Shown piece by piece: positions 25,837-34,351 of a stretch of 64,000 bases of DNA. The stretch is from Alkalicaulis satelles. GTDB taxonomy: Bacteria > Pseudomonadota > Alphaproteobacteria > Caulobacterales > Maricaulaceae. The position numbers and the translations under genes were made by a program. The number at the start of each line of letters is the position of its first letter. Position 1 is the stretch's first letter. The notes below the pieces were generated by a model. The model searched no databases. It had not been told where the DNA came from and saw only the letters and a program-made list of their open reading frames with translations. Where the stretch lies: positions 263,001 to 327,000 of the forward strand of contig NZ_VWOJ01000002.1 in NCBI RefSeq assembly GCF_008630495.1. Direction: 5' to 3'.

Positions 25837-26886
25837 CTATTCGATGAATGTCACGCGCGCGGCCATGTCTGGCAGGATGCGCGCATCGCGCTCTTCCAGG
25901 GCTACGCGCACCTTGATCGTCGCCCGGCTGCGGTCTGCGGTCGGGATGATGGCTTCCACGCGCGAGGCGATGCGCCAGTCGGGATAGGCGTCCAGCACCG
26001 TTTCCACCCGCTGTCCGGGGGTGACGCGCTGGATTTGGCCCTCGTTCACGTCGACCTCGATCTCAAGCGAGTCCATGTCCACCAGGGTGGCCACGCCGGT
26101 CCGGGTGAACCCGCCGCCGGCGGAGCCCGGAAAGAGTATTTCTCCGACCTGGGCGTTCTTCGCGATCACCACCCCGGCAAAGGGCGCGCGCACGGTATGG
26201 CGCGCGATCAGATCCTGCTGGCTGCTCAGGCGCACGCGCGCACTGTCCAGCTCGGCCTGGGCGGCGCGCAGCTGGGCCTGAAGACTGGCCTGCTGCGCCT
26301 GGGCCGCCGTGACGGTGGCCTCCGCCGCGATATCGCGTTCGAACAGGCGCGAGGCGCGGTCGCTCACCCGGACCGCCTCGCGCGCCTGGAAGTCCAGCGA
26401 GCGCACACGGGCCTGGGCGGCATGGATCTGGGATTCAATCAGGTCGAGATCGAGCCGCGCGCGGGTGTCGTCCAGCCGGGCGAGCACCTCGCCGGCGTCC
26501 ACGCGCGTGCCTTCCTCGACCAGCACCTCGGCGATGCGCCCCGTGATCTCCGCCGACACCGTCGCCTGACGGCGCGCCACCACATAACCCGAGGCGATCA
26601 GCCCGGAAGCGCGCGGCGCCCTCGCCGGAGCAGAGGTCTCTGCAGCCGGGCTGACCGAACCGGTCGCATTGGCATTGGCCGGCGCCTGTGCGGTCTGAAC
26701 CGGGGCAGCCGGCGTTTCGCCAGCGCCGCCTTGCAGGAGATACCAGGCCGCCCCGCCCGCCAGGGCGGCGGACATGATGATCGCCCCCAGCAGAACCGGC
26801 AGGGAGATACCGCCGCCGCTGCGTCCCGTTTCTTCATTGCGGTCAATGCTGAGCGAGCGCAGCTGATCGCGCCTGTCCTCACTCAT
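25837..26886 (-). CDS. periplasmic adaptor protein (HlyD/MacA/DevB type)
   Basis: 349 residues. A cytoplasmic N-terminus, one membrane anchor (LLGAIIMSAALAGGAAWYLL), a low-complexity linker, then a lipoyl half (ASGYVVARRQATVSAEITGRI), a coiled-coil hairpin (about 150-225), the second half VRAPFAGVVIAKNAQVGEIL, and a beta-barrel domain. First gene of the exporter operon. It would link the inner-membrane ABC complex to an outer-membrane tunnel that is not encoded here. Two overlapping palindromes lie about 70-125 bases upstream of its start. Confidence 0.9.
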   Translation of the reverse strand: MSEDRRDQLRSLSIDRNEETGRSGGGISLPVLLGAIIMSAALAGGAAWYLLQGGAGETPAAPVQTAQAPANANATGSVSPAAETSAPARAPRASGLIASGYVVARRQATVSAEITGRIAEVLVEEGTRVDAGEVLARLDDTRARLDLDLIESQIHAAQARVRSLDFQAREAVRVSDRASRLFERDIAAEATVTAAQAQQASLQAQLRAAQAELDSARVRLSSQQDLIARHTVRAPFAGVVIAKNAQVGEILFPGSAGGGFTRTGVATLVDMDSLEIEVDVNEGQIQRVTPGQRVETVLDAYPDWRIASRVEAIIPTADRSRATIKVRVALEERDARILPDMAARVTFIE

Positions 26887-26952
26887 AGCCCGCCCTCAAA
26901 ACACGTCATGAATGCCCCGCCAGTTCCGTAGGTTTAACGCCTAGGCGTCATA

Positions 26953-27011
26953 CTCTCGTTGTTAGTACCGCTAACGAGAGCGGTGGTGCATGTAAAGTAA
27001 CCTTCACTTTA
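26953..27011. promoter_or_regulatory. clustered palindromes ahead of the exporter operon
   Basis: CTCTCGTT / AACGAGAG (26953-26960, 26973-26980) overlaps GTTAG-N5-CTAAC and ACCGCT-N6-AGCGGT (26967-26984). A separate TAAAGT-N7-ACTTTA follows at 26993-27011. The first cluster looks like a TetR-type operator and the second like a MerR-type spacer element, both in an AT-rich stretch 67-125 bases before the adaptor start. No regulator gene is adjacent. Confidence 0.5.
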
Positions 27012-27071
27012 AGATTTGGTAAGGCAGGCCATATCGCCCTGTACGCAGGCCGGCGCTGTATATGTACGCCT

Positions 27072-27117
27072 CGCAAAAGCCGCCGCTTGAAGACGCTTCA
27101 GTCTTCGGGCGTTTGCG
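27072..27117 (-). terminator. possible hairpin overlapping the ggt stop codon
   Basis: GAAGAC / GTCTTC (27089-27094, 27101-27106) is nested within CGCAAA / TTTGCG (27072-27077, 27112-27117), with the ggt stop codon in the inner loop. There is only a short T-run afterwards. Confidence 0.35.
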
Positions 27118-28846
27118 CGGGGCGGGCGCCGGACACGGCCACGCCTGCGCCGGGCCTGCGGGTATCGGATGCGCCATACAGGACGCCCTGGCCCATCTCG
27201 ATGGTCTGGATGCTGCCCATGGTCAGGGTCTGGCGCACCTCATGGCCCATGGCCTCCAGAACGGCGATGGTGTCCGGCGAAACCCCCGGCTCCACGTCCA
27301 GCGTGGCGCCATACCCCTGGAAGGCCCGGGGACGCGCCGAAGCCTCGGCCGGGTTCAGGCCATGGTCGATCATATTGACCAGGAACTGGGCCATGGCCGG
27401 GATGATCTGCAAGCCCCCCGGCGTGCCCGACACGATCCAGGGCCTGTCATCGCGGAACACGATCACGGGCGTGATGGTGGAGATCACCCGCTTGCCCGGT
27501 TCGGGGGCATTGGGCGAGCCGGGCGGCTCGTTCCAGCGGAAATTGCCCATCGCGTCATTGAGGAAGAAACCTGTTCCCGGCGCCATGACGTGCGCACCAT
27601 AGGACGAGCCCAGCGTATAGGTGTTCGACACCGCATTGCCCTGGGCGTCCACGACCGAATAATGGGTGGTGTCGGGATTGTGCGCGAGCGCTGCGGGACC
27701 CGGCTGGACGTCTTCAGACGGGAGCGGCGCGTCCGGCGAGACCAGCGCGGCGCGCGCCGCGATGTAATCGGCGCCAAGCAGGGCCTCTACGGGCGTCTGG
27801 TGTTGGGGATAGCCCCCCATGGCGCGCGCCCGGTCCGCGTAGACGAGCCGCGTCACCTCCGCGACATGATGCAAGGAGGCCGCCGATTGCGGGCCCAGCG
27901 CGGCCATGTCGAACTGTTCGAGCATGGCCATCATTTGCGCCAGCAGCACCCCGGACGCCGGCGGCGGCATCAGCGCCATGGGATGGCCCCGGTATGCGCT
28001 CCATAACGGCTCGGTGATGCGCACCTGATAGGCGGCCAGGTCCTCGTGGCCGATAATGCCGCCATTGGCCTGCATCGCCGCGATGAGCCTTTGCGCCACT
28101 TCGCCTTCGTAGAAGGCCGCCGCGCCGTGATCGCGGTACTGGGTGAGCGACCAGGCCAGATCAGGCTGGACCAGCCGCTCGCCTGGCGCGTAGGGCTCGC
28201 CGCCCGCCTTGTAGAGCGCTGCAGCCGCGGCCGGGTCCTGGGTGATCCAGTCGCGCCGGATGGACAGCGCGTACGCCATGTCTTCGGTGACCAGGATGCC
28301 GTCTTCAGCCAGGCGCAAGGCGGGCGCGACGACATCGGCCCAGTCCAGCCGCCCGAAGCGCTGATGCGCTTCGTACAGCCCCAGGGGCGTCCCGGGGACC
28401 GCAGCGCCCAGAAAGGAGTAGCGCCTGGCCCGGTCCACCCGGCCGTCTGCGCCCAGCAGCAGGCCCGGCTCCACCGCCCGCGGCGCTTCCCCGTAATACT
28501 CGATGGCGATGGTCTGGCCGGCCTCAGCCAGGTGGACCAGCATGAAGCCGCCCCCGCCCAGATTGCCGGCCCGCGGCAGGGTGACCGCCAGAGCCAGCCC
28601 GGTGGCCACTGCAGCGTCCACCGCGTTGCCGCCTTCAGACAGCACCTGCGCGCCGATCTGCGACGCCAGCGCGTTCTGGCTGACCACCATCCCGCCGCGC
28701 GACACGACGGGATGATGGATCGAGCCATACTCAATGATGTAGCTGCCCGGCGGCGGACCACCCTGGGCCAGCGCAGCAGGCGCCAGCCCGGCCAGGAGGA
28801 CTGTCACCGCTGCAATGATCAGGCGGTTCATGCCGGGCATGCTCAC
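27098..28846 (-). CDS. ggt: gamma-glutamyltransferase
   Basis: 582 residues, exported (signal NRLIIAAVTVLLAGLAPAALAQ). Cleaves or transfers the gamma-glutamyl group of glutathione and related peptides in the periplasm. The precursor cleaves itself at a threonine; here the site is TTHYSVVDAQGNAVSNTYTL with T393 predicted as the new N-terminal nucleophile. Upstream EGGNAVDAAVATGLALAVT and GNLGGGGFML and downstream GTPGGLQIIPA are family signatures. It follows the STN receptor gene by five bases, so receptor and enzyme probably work on one substrate. Confidence 0.94.
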   Translation of the reverse strand: MSMPGMNRLIIAAVTVLLAGLAPAALAQGGPPPGSYIIEYGSIHHPVVSRGGMVVSQNALASQIGAQVLSEGGNAVDAAVATGLALAVTLPRAGNLGGGGFMLVHLAEAGQTIAIEYYGEAPRAVEPGLLLGADGRVDRARRYSFLGAAVPGTPLGLYEAHQRFGRLDWADVVAPALRLAEDGILVTEDMAYALSIRRDWITQDPAAAAALYKAGGEPYAPGERLVQPDLAWSLTQYRDHGAAAFYEGEVAQRLIAAMQANGGIIGHEDLAAYQVRITEPLWSAYRGHPMALMPPPASGVLLAQMMAMLEQFDMAALGPQSAASLHHVAEVTRLVYADRARAMGGYPQHQTPVEALLGADYIAARAALVSPDAPLPSEDVQPGPAALAHNPDTTHYSVVDAQGNAVSNTYTLGSSYGAHVMAPGTGFFLNDAMGNFRWNEPPGSPNAPEPGKRVISTITPVIVFRDDRPWIVSGTPGGLQIIPAMAQFLVNMIDHGLNPAEASARPRAFQGYGATLDVEPGVSPDTIAVLEAMGHEVRQTLTMGSIQTIEMGQGVLYGASDTRRPGAGVAVSGARPAQTPED

Positions 28847-28851
28847 CCTCC

Positions 28852-31800
28852 TCAGAACGACTTGCGCACCGAGGCGTACCAGAACCGGCCCTGGGCCGAA
28901 TGCAGCGAACCGGAATACCCGAAGGCGCTCGACGCCAGCGGCGGATCTTCATTCGTCAGATTGCGTACGCCAGCCATGAGCCGCGTGCCTTCCAGGACGC
29001 CCGTCTCGAACGTGCGGCTCACATGGGCGTTGGCGGTCAGCCAGCTATCAAGCCTCCACTGGGTTCCGTCGGCGAGGCTGGCGCCGGTGTCGAACACCGA
29101 GCCGACATATTGCGCCGACAGACCCGCCCCCCAGGGCCCCTGATTCCAGCTCAGGGTGGAGGTAAAGCGCCATTCCGGCAGGCCGCCCTGCCGGATGAGA
29201 TCATTGGCGCCCTGCACGGTGAAGGCCTGGCTGATGTCCCCCGATTGCTGGGCGTCGATGATCAGCTGCGCCTCCGGTGAGGCTTCCTGGCGGAAGGTCA
29301 GCAGCCGGGCGGCGTTGAAGCTGAAGCGGAAATTGCCCCATTGCGTACCGCGCAACTGATACAGCGCACTGATGTCGAAGCCCTCAATGGTGCGCGGCAG
29401 CAAGTTGAGATACCCGTCATTGACGGTCAGGATCCGGCCCACCGGGTCGAGGCCGGTGCCCGCAAAGTCATCAATATCTTCCTGGGCGGGGGCCTCACGC
29501 ACGACCGCAGGATTGGACGAGCCCTGGGTGCGCAGCAGGTAATCCAGTGCGACATGGTTGAAATCGCCGAAAATACCGACCACGCCGGTTTGCTTGATCT
29601 GCCACCAGTCGGCGGTCAGGGTCAGGCTGCCCCATTCAGGCGGCAGGAAATGCGCCTGCAGAACCGAACCCAGAGAGATGTTCTGGGAGGTTTCGGGCTC
29701 CAGGTCCCGATTACCGTCACGGCTTGAGACCACGCTCTGCGAACGCGCGCAGGCGGAAAAGTCCGCTATGCGTCCCGCGCGCACATCCGCCTCGCACTTG
29801 ATAAAGTCCTGGCGATTGTTGGAGCGCTCCACGCCCTGTTCAAAGACCTGCGGCAGATTGGGCGCACGGAAACCTTCCGACCAGGCGGCCCGGAACGAGA
29901 ACCCGTCGACAAACGCCCAGCTTGCCGCCACGCGCGGGGCGAAGGCCTCGCCGACATCAGAGTAATGCTCGTAACGGCTGGCGATCTGGAGCTGGACCGA
30001 ATGAGCCAGCGGAATATTCATCTCCGGAGAGATGAGGGGGATCTCCAGCTCGGCGAACAATGAACCGACATTGCGGTTGCCAGAGCTGTCATTGGTGGGG
30101 CTTGTTCCCATCACATCGCTTCCGGACACGATCCCGGTGACCATATCGGTATAGGTGATGGTCCCGTCCAGACGCGGATCGCGGTCGTCGGAAAAGCCTT
30201 CCCAGCGCCATTCAACGCCCAGGCCGATGCCGACATCGCCGCCCGGCAGCGAGAACAGATCGGGACGCGACATACGCAAATCGACCAGGCCCAGATCGGT
30301 TTCGCTGATCCGGCTGACCGGCACCATGAAGCTGGCAATGGTCGCCGCATTGCTGGGGGTGGCGTCGCCGCGGGCATAGTCGGACAGATCGCCGCCGTTA
30401 AACGGGTTGTAGGCGTCGGGCGTGGACAGTGCGAGCGCTTGCTGGAACAGGGTCGAGCTGACGCGCTGGGTCGTGTCCTCGGTGCGCGCGCGCGAATACA
30501 GCGCGGCGCTTTCCCAGTCCCAGCCATTGGCGATGCCGCGCAATCCGCCCAGAACCCGGAAGTTCTCGTTGATGACATTGACGTGGCGCATGCCTGCGTC
30601 CACCAGCCGGTAGCTGAACAAGGTCACGTCCGCGCCCTCGTCAGGCACATTCAGACCTGGCAGGCGGTTCGGGTTGACGGATCCGTCAGGCAGCAGCACC
30701 GCGCCAAACGGGTTCCAGTAATTGGTGCGCGGGATGGTGATGCGCGCCGCCGCCAGAGGCGAGGACGGTTCACGCACGGAGTTGAAATCGGCCCGGTAGC
30801 CGCCCAGCTCGCCGAAAAACTCCATCCCGTTGTCAAAATCGTGGTTGAGGAAGGCGAAGAGGTTCAGGCGCTCCACTCCGCCAGTGATGGTGCGCCCGTC
30901 ATTGATGTCATAGCGCAATTCCTGCGGCCGGGTTGTGGTGGCTCCAAAACACAGCCCGTCGCCCAGCGACGCCCGGCACCCGCCCAGGTCCTCGGGACGC
31001 ACATGCACGCCGCCGCCTGCATTCGAGACCGGCAAGCCATTCTGGGTGACCGTGCCCACGCCGATGACGTTGAACGCGCCCCACGGCGAGACCACCGAGG
31101 TGTTGTTGAAGGCGGCCACGCCTTCGAACGGCGTGCCTTCGACCCGCGCCCGGTTGTCGGATCCGCGCGCATAGGGGCGGTCAGACGCGTACATCGGGGT
31201 CTGATCGCTATAGGAGGCGAAAACCGACAGGCTGGTCCGATTATTGTTGAAGCGGAAGCCCGCCTCTCCGGTCAGGGTGAAATCGCGCCGGTTGGAGGCT
31301 TCCGCGCCGCCATAGCGCGCGGTGAAGGTGTAGCCTTCGAAATCCTGGCGCAGAATGGTGTTGATCACGCCGGCCACAGCATCGGCGCCGTACAGCGCGC
31401 TGGCGCCGTCACGCAGCACTTCCACCCGGCTGACGCCGCTCACCGGAATGGCGTTGGTGTTGACCGAGACCACCGGCACCAGGTTTTCCGCCTGGGTTCC
31501 AGGGTGCAGGACCATGCGCCGGCCATTGAGCAGAACCAGCGTATTGCCCGTACCCACGCCGCGCAGATTGATCGAGGCCACATCACCGCGCGCGTCGTTA
31601 ATGCCGCCAATGGTGCGTGTCTGGTTGAAGGCCACATCCCCGGCCTGGGGTATGGCGCGGAACAGATCATCGCCGGTCGTTACGCCTGTCGCCAGGATAT
31701 CCTGCTCGTCGAACACCGAAACGGGAAGCGTTTCTGCGATGCGTGATCCGCGGATCTGGGTTCCCACGACGGTGATGCGATCAGGCGGCGCGTCCTGGCC

Positions 31801-32235
31801 GCCCGCCGATTGTGAGGCCGGCAGGGGCTGCGCAGGCGCGCGCTCTGCCTGCGGGGCCGCCTGATGGAGCCAGCCGGCCGCCGAAGTCTCCTGCACACGC
31901 GCTTCAGGCGCCTCATCGCCGCCCATAGCGGGAAACACGATGGCGCCGGATTCTGTCACCTCGTAGCTCAGCCCGGTGCCGGCGAGCATCTCGTCAAGCG
32001 CCTCAAACGGCGCATAAGAGCCGATGACCGGATTGGCCGGGCGCCCCGTCATCGCTTCGGGGGAAAACAGCATGTTGCGGCCCGACTGAATGGCGAACTG
32101 CTGCAGCGCCGCGGCCAGCTCGGTGTCCTGTATGTCGAACTCGACCGCATTGTTGGCCTGGGCCGGAGCCATGCCCGCCAGCAGGGCGGAAGCCGCGGTC
32201 GAGAGTATGAGCGTGTTGAGTTTGCGGATTTTCAT
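28852..32235 (-). CDS. TonB-dependent receptor with STN signalling domain
   Basis: 1127 residues. Signal peptide (TLILSTAASALLAGMAPAQA), then an STN (secretin/TonB short N-terminal) domain about 30-90 (VEFDIQDTELAAALQQFAIQSGRNMLF), a plug (GDVASINLRGVGTGNTLVLLNGRRMV) and a barrel ending SVRKSF. STN receptors pass a ligand signal to a FecR-type anti-sigma factor, and that gene and an ECF sigma gene lie directly upstream. Start at ATG 32235 with GGGGAG ahead. With ggt downstream the ligand may be a gamma-glutamyl or peptide compound; that is inference. Confidence 0.92.
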   Translation of the reverse strand: MKIRKLNTLILSTAASALLAGMAPAQANNAVEFDIQDTELAAALQQFAIQSGRNMLFSPEAMTGRPANPVIGSYAPFEALDEMLAGTGLSYEVTESGAIVFPAMGGDEAPEARVQETSAAGWLHQAAPQAERAPAQPLPASQSAGGQDAPPDRITVVGTQIRGSRIAETLPVSVFDEQDILATGVTTGDDLFRAIPQAGDVAFNQTRTIGGINDARGDVASINLRGVGTGNTLVLLNGRRMVLHPGTQAENLVPVVSVNTNAIPVSGVSRVEVLRDGASALYGADAVAGVINTILRQDFEGYTFTARYGGAEASNRRDFTLTGEAGFRFNNNRTSLSVFASYSDQTPMYASDRPYARGSDNRARVEGTPFEGVAAFNNTSVVSPWGAFNVIGVGTVTQNGLPVSNAGGGVHVRPEDLGGCRASLGDGLCFGATTTRPQELRYDINDGRTITGGVERLNLFAFLNHDFDNGMEFFGELGGYRADFNSVREPSSPLAAARITIPRTNYWNPFGAVLLPDGSVNPNRLPGLNVPDEGADVTLFSYRLVDAGMRHVNVINENFRVLGGLRGIANGWDWESAALYSRARTEDTTQRVSSTLFQQALALSTPDAYNPFNGGDLSDYARGDATPSNAATIASFMVPVSRISETDLGLVDLRMSRPDLFSLPGGDVGIGLGVEWRWEGFSDDRDPRLDGTITYTDMVTGIVSGSDVMGTSPTNDSSGNRNVGSLFAELEIPLISPEMNIPLAHSVQLQIASRYEHYSDVGEAFAPRVAASWAFVDGFSFRAAWSEGFRAPNLPQVFEQGVERSNNRQDFIKCEADVRAGRIADFSACARSQSVVSSRDGNRDLEPETSQNISLGSVLQAHFLPPEWGSLTLTADWWQIKQTGVVGIFGDFNHVALDYLLRTQGSSNPAVVREAPAQEDIDDFAGTGLDPVGRILTVNDGYLNLLPRTIEGFDISALYQLRGTQWGNFRFSFNAARLLTFRQEASPEAQLIIDAQQSGDISQAFTVQGANDLIRQGGLPEWRFTSTLSWNQGPWGAGLSAQYVGSVFDTGASLADGTQWRLDSWLTANAHVSRTFETGVLEGTRLMAGVRNLTNEDPPLASSAFGYSGSLHSAQGRFWYASVRKSF

Positions 32236-32360
32236 AAGTCGTCTCCCCTGAGCCGGCGCGCCGGGCATTGCAAGTGCACTCGGAAAGACAGGACGCAGAG
32301 CCGGGGAAAAGTGACAGTTTTTTATCGCAGCCCCGGGCGGAAGGCCCGCCCGGCTCCGCT

Positions 32361-33419
32361 TCACTCGGCGCGGGCCAGCACGATGTAATCCGCCTCCGTG
32401 CGCGCCACACGCAGATTATACGCACTCTGCAAGGCTTCTATGAACAGCTCGCTGCGTCCGGCCGTGAACACGCCGCTGACGCGCAGATCCGCCAGACCGG
32501 GGCTGTCCAGCACAATGTTCCGGCGCGCATACCGGTTCATCTCCGCCACCGCCTCGGACAAGGGTTCATTCTCGAACACCAGCCATCCATGACGCCAGCT
32601 TGTCACGCGCGCGGCATCCACCTCACGGCGCTGCGGGGCGGCGGCAGGCCGGACAATCAGCTGCTCGCCTCCGCTCAGTTCAAAGGAGGGCTCTTCGCCG
32701 GCGCCATCAACAGGCGGCGCCGTCCGGGCCCTCTCCACTCGCGTCAGACCTTCCAGCATGGTGACCTGGACACTGGGCTCCGCGTCCCCCACCCGCACGT
32801 CAAACACGGTGCCCAGCGCCGTGATCCGCCGGTTTCCCGCCTCAACGACAAAGGGGCGCGCCGGATCAGCGGCCACGTCAAAAAGAGCCTGGCCTTCGGC
32901 CAGCCGAACATGGCGCTCAACGCCCTCCATGGAGACGATGATCCGGCTGGCGGTATTGAGCTCCACGCGTGACCCGTCGTCCAGCACCACGGTGGAGCGC
33001 TGCCCCAAAGACGTGACAAATTCGCCCGGAACGGCCTGGGCGGTCTGGACCGCTTCTCCCGGCGCCGGAGCCCCCATGTGCAGGCCCGTAACCGCGAACG
33101 CCGCCAGCGCGGTGGCCAGGCACAAGCCCGCCGCCACGGCAGCCATGCGCGCATAATGCGGCCGGGGGGCCAGCGCGCGGCGGCGATGGGCGAGCACTGC
33201 GGGGTCGGCGGCGGCCTGGCTGGCGCCCTCCCAGGCGCGCGTCACGCGCCGCCACGCCGCATCATGGTCCGCGCTGGCCTCCAGCCAGGCGTCGAACTGC
33301 GCGGCGATATCGATATCGCCATCGGCCTCATCGAGCAGCTCATGCCACCAGGCCGCCGCTTCGAGAGCGTCCTGGGGAATGGGGCCGTATTCTGCCCGAA
33401 GACGCATCGCCTCACTCAT
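32361..33419 (-). CDS. FecR-type anti-sigma factor
   Basis: 352 residues. Cytoplasmic N-terminal domain with AAAWWHELLDEADGDIDIAAQFDAWL (DUF4880-like), one membrane span near 103-122, then the periplasmic FecR domain (TSLGQRSTVVLDDGSRVELNTASRI, FDVAADPARPFVVEAGNRRITALGTVFDVR) and a C-terminal STN-like segment (LSEAVAEMNRYARRNIVLD) that pairs with the receptor. Its start overlaps the sigma-factor stop by four bases. Confidence 0.92.
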   Translation of the reverse strand: MSEAMRLRAEYGPIPQDALEAAAWWHELLDEADGDIDIAAQFDAWLEASADHDAAWRRVTRAWEGASQAAADPAVLAHRRRALAPRPHYARMAAVAAGLCLATALAAFAVTGLHMGAPAPGEAVQTAQAVPGEFVTSLGQRSTVVLDDGSRVELNTASRIIVSMEGVERHVRLAEGQALFDVAADPARPFVVEAGNRRITALGTVFDVRVGDAEPSVQVTMLEGLTRVERARTAPPVDGAGEEPSFELSGGEQLIVRPAAAPQRREVDAARVTSWRHGWLVFENEPLSEAVAEMNRYARRNIVLDSPGLADLRVSGVFTAGRSELFIEALQSAYNLRVARTEADYIVLARAE

Positions 33420-33955
33420 GTCTTGTCCTCAAGACGGCGCGCCAGATAGGCCTTGGCGCGAATGATGTGAAAGCGCACCCCGCTGACGGTCAGCCCCAGC
33501 AGGGCAGCGATCTCGGAATTCTTCAGACCCTCATAGCGCCGAAGCATGAATACGTTCCTGGTCTTCTCAGGCATCGCGTCCAGCGCTGCGGCAAGCTGCT
33601 CCAGCGCTTCCTTGCCCAATAAGACGCGCTCGGGAGAAAAAAGATCACTATCGATCTCAGTCTCGTCGAAACCGTGATGGAGATGCTGGAGCCGGGCGGA
33701 GCGCCGCCGGCTCCTGTCCTTTATAACATTGGCCGCCGTGCGGAATATATATCTGTCGATCGCCTCGACATCTGACAACTCGGCGCGGCGCACCAGCCTG
33801 AGAAAGACCTCCTGGACAAGATCATCCACATCATACTGTTCGCGGATGCGCTTGTTGAAATAAGCGACAAGCGGCCGGCGGAACCGCCGGTCCAGATCGC
33901 TGATCGCGACCTCATTGAGCGATGCGCTCTTATGTTCCTGGCGCCGCACGGTCAT
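33416..33955 (-). CDS. ECF sigma factor (FecI-like)
   Basis: 179 residues with sigma region 2 (YFNKRIREQYDVDDLVQEVFLRLVRRAE) and region 4 (LDAMPEKTRNVFMLRRYEGLKNSEIAALLGLTVSGVRFHIIRAKAYL). It should direct transcription of the receptor/ggt genes when FecR is triggered from the outer membrane. First gene of the block; coupled by overlap to the anti-sigma gene. Confidence 0.93.
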   Translation of the reverse strand: MTVRRQEHKSASLNEVAISDLDRRFRRPLVAYFNKRIREQYDVDDLVQEVFLRLVRRAELSDVEAIDRYIFRTAANVIKDRSRRRSARLQHLHHGFDETEIDSDLFSPERVLLGKEALEQLAAALDAMPEKTRNVFMLRRYEGLKNSEIAALLGLTVSGVRFHIIRAKAYLARRLEDKT

Positions 33956-34351
33956 CTGCCCCTCATGGGACGCGACCCTAGTTTACGGTTCTGACGATGA
34001 CAATCTGGGCACGGCTATCGGCCGCGGATGATGAGCGACAGCTCTAATGAGCGCATATGGTCAGCGCCCGACGCTTTCAGATGAACGCAAAAAAGCTGGC
34101 GGGGGGGAGGCTACTGAAAATAAACTGTGAAAGGGGAGCCGCCGGAAACACTCAATTCGAGATAGGTAAAATACTCCGAGGCGATTTCCGTCGCTCGGTT
34201 CATCTCGCACCACGCTCTGCGGACGAATAAGCTCACGATGATTCAATGAGCTCCCTGAATCAAGACATTTTCTAATCCTCATCCGCGTGCTTTTCGTTGC
34301 GATCAAAAAGTGTAAACTTACATGCTCGATTAATAGGCTAGTCACTCCAAA
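33956..34351. other. intergenic boundary between backbone and island
   Basis: 396 non-coding bases between divergent genes. GC content falls visibly from here on. The minus-strand frame at 34061-34369 has no codon bias or homology and I do not call it. A short GATTCA / TGAATC repeat lies near 34240-34261. I see no att site or tRNA. Confidence 0.4.
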
